Assembly: GCA_036378155.1 (NCBI GenBank)
Contig: DASUXA010000106.1
Location: 1 to 5,196, forward strand
DNA from: DASUXA01 sp036378155
GTDB lineage: Bacteria > Actinomycetota > Actinomycetes > Mycobacteriales > Micromonosporaceae
Direction: 5' to 3'
DNA length: 5,196 nucleotides
Program-made: the position numbers and the translations under genes
The notes under the pieces: generated by a model
What the model was told of the DNA's origin: nothing
What the model saw: only the letters and a program-made list of their open reading frames with translations
Databases searched by the model: none
In this document: piece by piece, positions 1 to 5,196 of the stretch
How positions within the stretch are numbered: the first letter of the stretch is position 1
Layout of the letters: each line of letters starts with the position of its first letter

Positions 1-934
1 GTTCACCAGCGGGTACACGCTGCCGCCGAACGCCTGGGACTGGAATTCGTTCCGTACCATCTCCGGCGACTTCAACGGCGACGGTCGGGCGGACGTGGCC
101 GCCATGTACCACTTCTCCACCGGCGCGATCAGCATGTGCACCTCACTGGCGGACACCAACGGTCTGCTGGGTTCGTTCAACTGCAGCCTGAACATTCCCG
201 CGTCCGCCGGGTGGAACTGGAGCGCGATCCGGCTGTTCGCCGGTGACGCGAACGGCGACGGCCGGGCCGACGCCATCATGGAGTACCACTTCTCGGACAA
301 CTCGATCCAGCTGTTCACCTCGCTCGGCGACACCAACGGCGGATTCGGCGCGTTCACCGGAAGCTACAAACTGCCGGCCAACGCGTGGGACTGGAACGCT
401 TTCCGCAGCATTCCGGGTGACTTCAACGGGGACGGGCGTGCCGACCTCGCCGTCATGTACCACTACTCGACTGGCGCGATCAGCATGTGCACCTCGCTGG
501 CCGATGCGAGCGGCGGATTCGGGCCGTTCAACTGCAGCCTCAACATCCCTGCCTCGGCGGGCTGGAATTGGAGCGCGATCCGGCTGTACTCCGGCGATGC
601 GAACGGCGACGCGCACGCGGACGCCATCATGGAGTACCACTACTCGGACAACTCGATCCAGTTGTTCACCTCGCTCGGCGACACCAACGGCGGATTCGGC
701 GCGTACACCGGAAGCTACAAACTGCCCGCCAACGCGTGGGACTGGAACGCGTACCGGTCGGCGGTCGGCGACGTCAACGGAGACAGCCGAGCGGACATGG
801 TCGCCGGGTACCACTTCCCCAGCGGTTCGCTCGGGCTGTGCACCTCGCAGGCGGACGCGAACGGGCTGTTCGGGTCGTACACGATGAGCGTGAGCGTCCC
901 GGTCGCGAGCACCTGGACGTGGCGCGCAGTCTGA
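1..934 (+). CDS. FG-GAP/VCBS-type repeat (beta-propeller) protein, C-terminal part
   Basis: The reading frame is open from position 2 to the TGA at 932-934 with no start upstream of the first repeats, so the gene begins before the window; the ATG at 95 lies inside a repeat and is not a credible start. The visible 310 residues are entirely repeats: the tail of one blade, then five blades, each opening with a GDxNGDxxAD loop (DFNGDGRAD, DANGDGRAD and so on). This is the calcium-binding signature of FG-GAP/integrin-alpha-like propeller blades. Each blade also carries a YHF/YHY motif, an (L/M)(C/F)TS strand, an (A/G)DxNG turn and a W-x-W near its end. The protein stops at the end of the fifth blade (TWTWRAV). 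Such repeats are usually secreted and act in adhesion, carbohydrate binding or as an appendage of an enzyme; the N-terminal domain that would decide this is outside the window. No membrane anchor or LPXTG signal is seen at the C terminus. Confidence 0.88.
   Translation, partial: FTSGYTLPPNAWDWNSFRTISGDFNGDGRADVAAMYHFSTGAISMCTSLADTNGLLGSFNCSLNIPASAGWNWSAIRLFAGDANGDGRADAIMEYHFSDNSIQLFTSLGDTNGGFGAFTGSYKLPANAWDWNAFRSIPGDFNGDGRADLAVMYHYSTGAISMCTSLADASGGFGPFNCSLNIPASAGWNWSAIRLYSGDANGDAHADAIMEYHYSDNSIQLFTSLGDTNGGFGAYTGSYKLPANAWDWNAYRSAVGDVNGDSRADMVAGYHFPSGSLGLCTSQADANGLFGSYTMSVSVPVASTWTWRAV
2..931 (+). repeat. Alternating A/B blade repeats with a 351-bp tandem unit
   Basis: The coding repeats fall in the order B(partial, 2-64), A (65-241), B (242-415), A (416-592), B (593-766), C (767-931). 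A blades are 59 residues and B blades 58, so the higher-order unit A+B is exactly 351 bp, with copies at 65-415 and 416-766. These two copies agree at 100 of 117 residues by my alignment. They are nearly identical at DNA level over the second half: roughly 105 bases from 295 and from 646 differ at only three places. The final C blade is 55 residues and more diverged. A blades have two cysteines (blade residues 25 and 40), B blades have none, and C has one. The partial 21-residue segment at the window edge matches the end of a B blade, so the array continues upstream. Confidence 0.9.
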
Positions 935-969
935 CGTTCTCCGGTACGGGCGTCTGCCCCGGTACCGGG

Positions 970-1002
970 TTTGCCCCCGCGGACTTCGTCCGCGGGGGCA
1001 AA
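970..1002 (+). terminator. Perfect 15-bp hairpin terminator after the repeat protein gene
   Basis: The arm 970-984 (TTTGCCCCCGCGGAC) pairs perfectly with 988-1002 across the triloop TTC. It lies 35 bp after the stop codon of the repeat protein. There is no T tract after it on the plus strand, which is common for actinomycete hairpin terminators. A second, weaker hairpin sits directly before it: 941-950 pairs with 958-968 with one bulged G at 961 and a 7-nt loop. No minus-strand gene ends here, so the plus-strand gene is the likely user. Confidence 0.85.
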
Positions 1003-1174
1003 CCCTTATCCGCGGGTCGTTGGACGTACCGCTACCAGGTGCGTCCGGCGTCGTTGCCCGGCGCCGTTAACTCAACGGGTCCGGGGACGTCTCTCCTCCG
1101 AACGCCCGATCGTGCGGCGATCATCGCGTGGCTACCGTTCGATCGCCCTCTGACCAGGACCTAGTGGAGCACCA

Positions 1175-1522
1175 ATGGCGTCGCCGAAGAACAGAACGAA
1201 GCAGAACATCATCGGGTCGATCATCATCGGCATCATCCTGATTCCCGTCGGCATCTTCTTCCTGAACACGACCGACATCCAGTGCGGAACCGGGCAGACA
1301 ATGCACCAGGGGGACATCTGTGAGGCGACGCGCAAGGGCGTGACGACCACGTACACGTACGAGGAGCGCAAGGCGTACTACGCCCGGATGGGGCTGTTCG
1401 GCCTCGCGGGCGGCGTGGCGGCGTTCGCCGCCGCCGGGTGGTTCATCGTTCGTAGCCGCCGGGAAACCGCTGCCGCCGGTACGGACGCGACGGCGTCGTC
1501 TGCCGCGCCCGTCGAGTCGTGA
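1175..1522 (+). CDS. Small two-helix membrane protein with a paired-Cys loop
   Basis: This encodes 115 residues. The ATG at 1175 is preceded by GGAG at 1166-1169 with 5 nt spacing, which supports this start. Residues 1-10 are basic (KNRTKQ). Residues about 11-30 form a strongly hydrophobic helix rich in Ile and Gly. A hydrophilic loop of about 40 residues follows, with C37 and C49 in the motif C-G-x-G-x-x-M-x-x-G-D-x-C and then a TYTYEER segment. A second helix (about 72-92) ends in RSRR, followed by an Ala/Thr/Ser-rich tail. By the positive-inside rule both ends are cytoplasmic and the loop is outside, where the two cysteines could form a disulfide. I recall small actinobacterial membrane proteins with a similar C...MxPGDxC loop and no assigned function. 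The gene stands alone on its strand: a terminator precedes it by about 170 bp and another follows. I see no convincing promoter in 1003-1165, only a short inverted repeat, CCGTT-N5-AACGG, at 1064-1078. Confidence 0.85.
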   Translation: MASPKNRTKQNIIGSIIIGIILIPVGIFFLNTTDIQCGTGQTMHQGDICEATRKGVTTTYTYEERKAYYARMGLFGLAGGVAAFAAAGWFIVRSRRETAAAGTDATASSAAPVES

Positions 1523-1554
1523 CCGGCGGACTGTAAACCGCTGTGTGAAGCAGG

Positions 1555-1603
1555 GTCGGGGTGCGGCGCCGCGACGTCACGGTCGCGCGAACCGCACCCC
1601 GAC
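1555..1603. terminator. Nested hairpin between convergent genes, likely bidirectional terminator
   Basis: A 12-bp perfect outer stem pairs 1555-1566 (GTCGGGGTGCGG) with 1592-1603. Inside it, 1570-1575 (CGCGAC) pairs with 1582-1587 around a 6-nt loop. It lies 32 bp after the stop of the small membrane protein gene and 39 bp beyond the stop of the convergent sigma factor gene, so it can serve both strands. Neither side has a T tract. Confidence 0.75.
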
Positions 1604-1642
1604 AGCACGACCGGTGCCGCGACCCGACGGCGCCGGCATCGG

Positions 1643-2527
1643 TCACTGGCCGAAGGCGGTCAGGTCGAGCTTGTTCAGCCGCTCCGGGTCGGCAAGCACG
1701 TCGATGACGACGATCTTCCCCCGCGCGACCGTGAACGCCATGATCGAGAGCGGTTGCCCGTTCACCACGACCACGACCCCGGCGGCGCCGTTGACCAGGG
1801 CGGGTCGCGCGTAGGGGAACAACCGACCGAAGGTCGTCGCCTGTTCCGCGATGGTCCGCGCGCCGGTGAGGACGACCGTCTGGCGGGCACGCGCGGTTCC
1901 GCCGTCGGACCGGAGTATCGCCTCGGGGTCCAGCACGGCGACCAGCCCGTCGAAGTCGCCGTCCCGAGCCGCGGCGAGGAACGCGTCGACGAGCTCACGC
2001 TGCCGGGCGAGGTCCGGATCGGGGGCGGGCGCCTGCCCTTGTACCCGCCGTCGTGCCCGACTGGCGAGTTGCCGTGCCGCGGCCGGTGACCGGTCGATCA
2101 TCGGCGCGATCTCGTCGAACGGTACGGCGAACATGTCGTGCAGCACGAACGCGAGCCGCTCCGACGGCGTCAGCGTCTCGAGGACGACCAGCAGCGCCAA
2201 CCCGACCGAGTCGGCCAGCACCGCCTGGTGCTCCGGGTCAACGCCGGAGTCTCGGTCGACGATCGGGTCGGGTACGTGTACCTCGAGCGGCTCCTCCCGT
2301 CGCTGCCGACGCGAGCGCAGCATGTTCAGACACACCCGGGCGACGACGGTGGTGAGCCACGCGCGCAGGTTCTCCACGCCGGTGGTATCGGCACCGTTGA
2401 CCCGCAGCCACGCGTCCTGAACCGCGTCGTCCGCCTCGGTCACCGAACCGAGCATCCGGTACGCCACCGCGTGGAGATGAGGCTGGTATTCCTCGAATCG
2501 CTCCGTCAGCCAGGTGTGCTCGTCCAC
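1643..2527 (-). CDS. ECF sigma factor with fused SnoaL-like C-terminal domain (ECF41/SigJ-like)
   Basis: This 294-residue protein is longer than a plain ECF sigma factor (about 170-200 residues) because of a C-terminal extension. Region 2 spans about residues 8-75: YRMLGSVTEADDAVQDAWLR is the region 2.1-2.2 core-binding signature, and NLRAWLTTVVARVCLNMLRSRR covers the -10 recognition helices. A linker with VPDP (85-88) follows. Region 4 spans about 108-163, with LTPSERLAFVLHD and a helix-turn-helix ending in SRARRRV. Residues about 174-294 look like a SnoaL/NTF2-like fold (DAFLAAARDGDFDGLVAVL, then DGG at 208-210, and DPERL at 280-284 near the end). In ECF41 factors this domain replaces an anti-sigma factor and tunes activity. 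The start is GTG at 2527. The only nearby Shine-Dalgarno is GGAGG (2543-2539), 11 nt upstream, which is rather long, but there is no other start in frame. The gene is divergent from an SDR gene, the usual ECF41 context. The related SnoaL-bearing group ECF56 is an alternative. Confidence 0.88.
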   Translation of the reverse strand: MDEHTWLTERFEEYQPHLHAVAYRMLGSVTEADDAVQDAWLRVNGADTTGVENLRAWLTTVVARVCLNMLRSRRQRREEPLEVHVPDPIVDRDSGVDPEHQAVLADSVGLALLVVLETLTPSERLAFVLHDMFAVPFDEIAPMIDRSPAAARQLASRARRRVQGQAPAPDPDLARQRELVDAFLAAARDGDFDGLVAVLDPEAILRSDGGTARARQTVVLTGARTIAEQATTFGRLFPYARPALVNGAAGVVVVVNGQPLSIMAFTVARGKIVVIDVLADPERLNKLDLTAFGQ

Positions 2528-2529
2528 GC

Positions 2530-2556
2530 TGTCACATTCCTCCGTCGCGGGGTGTC
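2530..2556 (+). promoter_or_regulatory. Candidate ECF41-type promoter for the SDR gene
   Basis: TGTCACA at 2530-2536 is followed after exactly 16 bp by TGTC at 2553-2556. The recalled ECF41 motif is -35 TGTCACA and -10 CGTC, so the -35 matches fully and the -10 at three of four bases. The expected transcript start is near 2563, giving a leader of roughly 69 nt before the ATG at 2632. The -35 lies only 2 bp from the sigma factor start codon on the other strand, inside its mRNA leader. Promoter activity is inferred from the motif. Confidence 0.6.
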
Positions 2557-2565
2557 TTAGCAGTA

Positions 2566-2592
2566 GACCCGCGAAACCGGGCCGATGTGACC
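2566..2592 (-). promoter_or_regulatory. Candidate ECF41-type autoregulatory promoter for the sigma factor gene
   Basis: Read on the minus strand, GGTCACA (2592-2586) is followed after exactly 16 bp by GGTC (2569-2566). This has the same architecture and spacing as the plus-strand element, with one mismatch in each box against the recalled TGTCACA/CGTC motif. The expected start near 2559 would leave a leader of about 30 nt holding the GGAGG at 2543-2539. If real, the sigma factor activates its own gene. Confidence 0.5.
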
Positions 2593-2609
2593 GGGAGATC
2601 GACTCCCGG
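2591..2609 (+). promoter_or_regulatory. 7-bp inverted repeat in the SDR leader
   Basis: CCGGGAG (2591-2597) pairs perfectly with CTCCCGG (2603-2609) around the 5-nt loop ATCGA. In RNA it would form a hairpin in the SDR leader, ending 13 nt before the GGAGAAG ribosome binding site. In DNA it is a dyad that overlaps the first two bases of the candidate minus-strand -35 box, so it could also be an operator. Sequence alone does not decide between these. Confidence 0.4.
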
Positions 2610-2631
2610 GACGGAGGGACGTGGAGAAGTC

Positions 2632-3456
2632 ATGACGTCACCGATCTTGCTTACCGGCGGCACCGGTACCCTCGGGCGCCTTGTCGCCTCCCGGTTACGC
2701 GACGCCGGGTCCGGGGTCCGGATCCTCAGCCGACACGCCCACCAGTCGCGGATCGGCGTCGAATTCGTCACCGGGGACCTGACGACCGGTGCCGGGATCG
2801 ACGCCGCCGTGGCGGGTGTCGACACGATCGTGCACTGCGCCGGCAGTGCCAAGGGCGACGACGACAAGACTCGGAGCCTGGTGCGCGCGGCGTCGCGGGC
2901 GGGGGCGAAGCACCTGGTGTACATCTCGGTGGTCGGCGCCGACCGGGTCCCGGTGGTCAGCCGCACGGACCGCGCGATGTTCGGGTATTTCGCGTCCAAA
3001 CGCGCCGCCGAGCGGGTCGTCGCAGAGTCCGGGCTGCCGTGGACCACGCTGCGCGCCACGCAGTTCTACGACCTGATATTGATGGTCGCCCAGCAGATGG
3101 CGAAGCTGCCCGTGGTACCGGTGCCGACCGGTGTCCGGTTCCAGCCGGTGGACGCCGGGGAGGTCGCCGACCGGCTCGTCGAACTCGCCCTGGGAGAGCC
3201 GTCCGGGCTGGTACCCGACATCGCCGGACCCCGCGTGTACCCGATGGCGGACCTGCTGCGCAGCTATTTCGAGGCGACCGGGCGGCGGCGGCTGACGATG
3301 CCGGTCCGGCTTCCGGGGGGCGGCGCCCGCGCGGTCCGCGCCGGCGCCAACCTCGCCCCTGATCGGGCGGTCGGTCGCCGTACCTGGGAAAACTTCCTCT
3401 CGGAGCGGCTGCGCGGGGCGGCGCCGGTGGGGTCGGTGGACGCCGACGCGGGATAG
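2632..3456 (+). CDS. Atypical SDR-family NAD(P)-binding oxidoreductase/epimerase (NmrA-like)
   Basis: The protein has 274 residues when started at the ATG at 2632, which has GGAGAAG at 2623-2629 just upstream. An in-frame ATG at 2587 would add 15 residues before the Rossmann strand and has no comparable ribosome binding site, so I reject it. The N-terminal strand and glycine loop (ILLTGGTGTLGRL, TGxxGxxG at 8-15) bind the dinucleotide. Arg34 after strand 2 hints at NADP(H). GDL at 48-50, VHCAG at 67-71 and the strand LVYIS at 95-99 follow the SDR fold, and Y119-x3-K123 fits the YxxxK pair. The C-terminal half resembles NmrA-like/extended atypical SDRs (FQPVDAGEVADRLVELALGE, IAGPRVYPMADLL). 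The substrate is unknown. Oxidoreductase or epimerase genes beside an ECF41 sigma factor are its usual presumed targets, and the candidate promoter at 2530-2556 fits this. Confidence 0.88.
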   Translation: MTSPILLTGGTGTLGRLVASRLRDAGSGVRILSRHAHQSRIGVEFVTGDLTTGAGIDAAVAGVDTIVHCAGSAKGDDDKTRSLVRAASRAGAKHLVYISVVGADRVPVVSRTDRAMFGYFASKRAAERVVAESGLPWTTLRATQFYDLILMVAQQMAKLPVVPVPTGVRFQPVDAGEVADRLVELALGEPSGLVPDIAGPRVYPMADLLRSYFEATGRRRLTMPVRLPGGGARAVRAGANLAPDRAVGRRTWENFLSERLRGAAPVGSVDADAG

Positions 3457-3510
3457 CGCCGGCGGGAAACGCGGTGGCGTGGCAGCGCGACCAGCCGCGA
3501 AGATCAGCGG

Positions 3511-4392
3511 ATGAGGATGCACGCCGACCAGGTCGACCTCACCGCCGACGTCGTCGCCGGGCTCGTCGCCGACCAGTTCCCGCGCTGGCGACACCTGACG
3601 GTCCAGCCGGTGACCTCGCACGGCACGGTCAACGCGCTGTTCCGCCTCGGTCACGACATCGTCCTCCGCTTTCCGCTGCGACCGGACACCGAACTGCGTG
3701 ACGCGCTGCTGCACGAGCAGGACCAGGCGCGTCGCATCGCGGCTCAGGTACCGCTCGCGGTGCCCGAGCCGATCGCGATCGGCGAGCCCGGCAACGGCTA
3801 CCCGGGTTGGTGGACGGCGTACCGCTGGATTCCCGGCGACACCGCGAACCAGCGGACGATCGGGGACAGCGACGCGTTCGCGCGTGACCTCGCCAGCTTC
3901 GTCAACGCCATGCACCGGATGGACACCGACGGACACCGGTGGAACGGGCTCACCCGGGGCGGCCCGCTGTACACCCGCGACGACGACGTCCGCCGAGCGC
4001 TCGCCGAGAGCACCCATCTGATCGACACTGCCCGCCTGGCTCAGGTCTGGGACCGCTGCCTGGACACCCCGCACACGGCGAGCGACGCGTGGATCCACGC
4101 CGACCTCATGCCGGGCAACCTGCTGGTACACGGCGGTCGGCTGGTCGCGGTCATCGACCTGGAAGCCGTCTGTATCGGCGACCCCGCCGTCGACCTGATG
4201 CCGGCGTGGAACCTGCTGCCGATCGACGCGCGGCGCACGTACCGGCGAGCGTTGCGCGTCGACGACGCCACCTGGGAACGCGGTCGCGGGTGGGCACTGG
4301 TACAGGCGATCGTCGCCCTGCCGTACTACGTCGACACCAACCCCGTCATGGCGGACACCGCGCGCCGCACCCTGGAGGCGGTCCTCGAATAG
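3511..4392 (+). CDS. Aminoglycoside phosphotransferase (APH) family kinase-like protein
   Basis: This 293-residue protein has near-family length. The N-lobe has a glycine-containing nucleotide loop (SHGTVNALFRLG, 36-47) and a basic residue at R53 in the strand VLRFPL, where the family commonly places an Arg or Lys for ATP. A hinge region around AYRWIPGD follows. The catalytic loop is H196-A-D198-L-M-P-G-N203 and the metal-binding segment is I-D216-L-E-A-V-C-I-G-D224-P-A-V-D-L. This gives the base D198, the metal ligands N203 and D216, and the conserved GDPAxDL. Two positions deviate from the usual HGD and IDF(G): Ala197 and Leu217-Glu218. Many such proteins phosphorylate small molecules other than aminoglycosides, so resistance should not be assumed. 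The start is ATG 3511 or ATG 3517; the second gives MHAD, which I recall as a common start in this subfamily. Neither has a strong Shine-Dalgarno. The gene follows the SDR by 54 bp without a visible terminator, so co-transcription is possible. Confidence 0.87.
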   Translation: MRMHADQVDLTADVVAGLVADQFPRWRHLTVQPVTSHGTVNALFRLGHDIVLRFPLRPDTELRDALLHEQDQARRIAAQVPLAVPEPIAIGEPGNGYPGWWTAYRWIPGDTANQRTIGDSDAFARDLASFVNAMHRMDTDGHRWNGLTRGGPLYTRDDDVRRALAESTHLIDTARLAQVWDRCLDTPHTASDAWIHADLMPGNLLVHGGRLVAVIDLEAVCIGDPAVDLMPAWNLLPIDARRTYRRALRVDDATWERGRGWALVQAIVALPYYVDTNPVMADTARRTLEAVLE

Positions 4393-4456
4393 GAGACCGT
4401 CGCCGGGAAGGTTGTGGTACGCATAGGTCCGGTACTCGTCGGAAGGAGTTGCCGAC

Positions 4457-5125
4457 GTGAGCACGTTCGTCCTGATCCACGGCGGCGGAGACGTCGGCTG
4501 GTACTGGCACCTGGTCGAGGCGGAACTGCGGGCACACGGGCATCACGTCGTCGCCCCTGACCTGCCGTGCGAGGACGACCGGGCGGGGCTGGTCGAGTAC
4601 ACCGACACCGTGATGGACGCGATCGGCGACCGGACCAACCTGGTGGTCGTGGGCCAGTCGTTCGGCGGGTTCATCGCGCCCCTGGTCGCGGACCGCGTAC
4701 CGGTCGACGTGTTGGTCCTGGTCGCGGGCATGATCCCGGCTCCCGGCGAGTCACCCGTCGAGTGGTGGGAGAACACCGGCTACTGGAACGCGCGACAAGA
4801 CCAGCCCGACCCTGAGGACGGAGTCGACGACCTGTACTTCAGGTACTACCACGACGTACCGCGTGCCCTCGCCACGGAGGCGATGAGCAGGTCACGGCGG
4901 CAGTCGGAGGCTCGGATGGGAGAACCGTGGCCCCTCGACGCATGGCCCGACGTACCCACGAAGTTCGTGCTGTGTACCGAGGACCGCGCGTTCCCGCCCG
5001 ACTTCGTCCGCCGCGTCGTCTCCGAACGGCTGGGAATCGTCCTCGACGAAATCGACGCCGGGCACTGCGTCGCGCTCAGCCGCCCCAAGGAGTTGGCGCG
5101 AATGCTGGAGCAGTACACCGAGTAA
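4457..5125 (+). CDS. Alpha/beta-fold hydrolase
   Basis: This 222-residue protein starts at GTG 4457, with GGAAGGAG at 4441-4448 placed 8 nt upstream. The N-terminal strand FVLIHGGG (4-11) supplies the oxyanion-hole HGxG. The nucleophile elbow is G66-Q-S68-F-G-G, the acid is probably D176 in LCTEDRAF, and the catalytic histidine is H203 in DAGHCVALSRP. The order Ser-Asp-His and the length fit a compact alpha/beta hydrolase. The insert at about 92-160 (WWENTGYW, YFRYYHDV) forms a cap rich in Trp and Tyr, which suggests a hydrophobic or aromatic substrate. No signal peptide is present, so it acts in the cytoplasm. The reaction (esterase, lactonase or other) cannot be told. It follows the kinase gene by 64 bp and ends 12 bp from the 3' end of a convergent tRNA gene, with no terminator hairpin between them. 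Confidence 0.88.
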   Translation: MSTFVLIHGGGDVGWYWHLVEAELRAHGHHVVAPDLPCEDDRAGLVEYTDTVMDAIGDRTNLVVVGQSFGGFIAPLVADRVPVDVLVLVAGMIPAPGESPVEWWENTGYWNARQDQPDPEDGVDDLYFRYYHDVPRALATEAMSRSRRQSEARMGEPWPLDAWPDVPTKFVLCTEDRAFPPDFVRRVVSERLGIVLDEIDAGHCVALSRPKELARMLEQYTE

Positions 5126-5137
5126 GCCCTGCATCGG

Positions 5138-5196
5138 CGGAGGGCGTGGGATTCGAACCCACGAGGACGGGGATACCGCCCTAGCGGTTTTCAAGA
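5138..5196 (-). tRNA. tRNA-Ser (anticodon UGA), 3' portion
   Basis: Only the 3' part is in the window; the acceptor 5' strand, the D arm and most of the anticodon 5' stem lie beyond 5196. On the minus strand the anticodon loop CTTGAAA (5195-5189) gives anticodon UGA at 5193-5191, which reads the serine codon UCA. The 3' anticodon stem is ACCGC. A long variable arm (AGGGCGG pairing with CCGTCCT, with one G-U, loop TATCC) marks a class II tRNA. The T arm is GTGGG-TTCGAAT-CCCAC (5162-5146), followed by the acceptor strand GCCCTCC (5145-5139) and discriminator G (5138). The next bases read CCG, so the CCA end is not encoded. Confidence 0.88.

Noticed and set aside
143..814. A 223-codon minus-strand frame opposite the repeat protein
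   Set aside because: It mirrors the internal repeats of the plus-strand gene and shows no motif of its own.
65..931. Possible CRISPR-like array suggested by the regular DNA repeats
   Set aside because: The repeats are 174-177 bp coding blades in one open frame with no spacers.
2543..2546. Exact CGTC as the -10 box for the SDR promoter
   Set aside because: It lies only 6 bp after TGTCACA, far too close for a -35/-10 pair; the TGTC at 2553 has the right 16-bp spacing.
3511..4392. Calling the kinase a true aminoglycoside resistance gene
   Set aside because: Only fold-level and catalytic motifs are visible; many chromosomal relatives act on other substrates, and no resistance-cassette context is present.
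4416..4435. Direct repeat GGTAC (4416-4420 and 4431-4435) before the hydrolase gene as an operator
   Set aside because: Only 5 bp long, and GGTAC/GTAC words are frequent throughout the window, so chance is a sufficient explanation.
2695..4464. A 589-codon open frame on the minus strand
   Set aside because: It lies opposite the SDR, kinase and start of the hydrolase gene, all of which have clear family motifs. Its translation is low-complexity, rich in Arg, Val, Gly and Asp, as expected of a shadow frame in high-GC DNA.

Overview
The window is high-GC DNA with strong third-position G/C bias, GTG as well as ATG starts, and gene families typical of actinomycetes (a sigma factor with a fused SnoaL-like domain, an aminoglycoside-phosphotransferase-like kinase, a small two-Cys membrane protein). 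It most resembles a filamentous actinomycete chromosome; a family such as Micromonosporaceae is only a guess. No transposase, integrase, CRISPR array or replication origin is visible.

Layout. Positions 1-934 hold the 3' end of a plus-strand gene for an FG-GAP/VCBS-type repeat (beta-propeller) protein, made of alternating 59- and 58-residue blades, followed by a perfect 15-bp hairpin terminator. Positions 1175-1522 encode a 115-residue two-helix membrane protein with a Cys-pair loop. It converges on a minus-strand sigma factor gene (1643-2527), with a nested hairpin terminator between the two. The 104-bp gap between the sigma gene and the divergent SDR gene (2632-3456) is the most interesting piece. 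Each strand carries a GTCACA-N16-(T/G)GTC element in promoter position, and the two promoters face each other across a 9-bp gap. This resembles the recalled promoter motif of the ECF41 sigma group (-35 TGTCACA, -10 CGTC). It suggests that the sigma factor drives both itself and the oxidoreductase. Downstream on the plus strand follow a phosphotransferase-like kinase (3511-4392) and an alpha/beta hydrolase (4457-5125). The 3' part of a minus-strand tRNA-Ser(UGA) ends the window (5138-5196).

How the genes work together. The sigma factor plus SDR pair is a typical ECF41-type arrangement, in which these sigma factors sit beside a carboxymuconolactone decarboxylase, oxidoreductase or epimerase gene. 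The kinase starts 54 bp and the hydrolase 64 bp after the preceding stop, on the same strand and without an obvious terminator. They could be read from the SDR promoter, but this is inference, and both look like broadly distributed enzymes of unknown substrate. I do not see a clearly new system. The sigma/SDR control region and the young tandem duplication in the repeat protein are the best leads.
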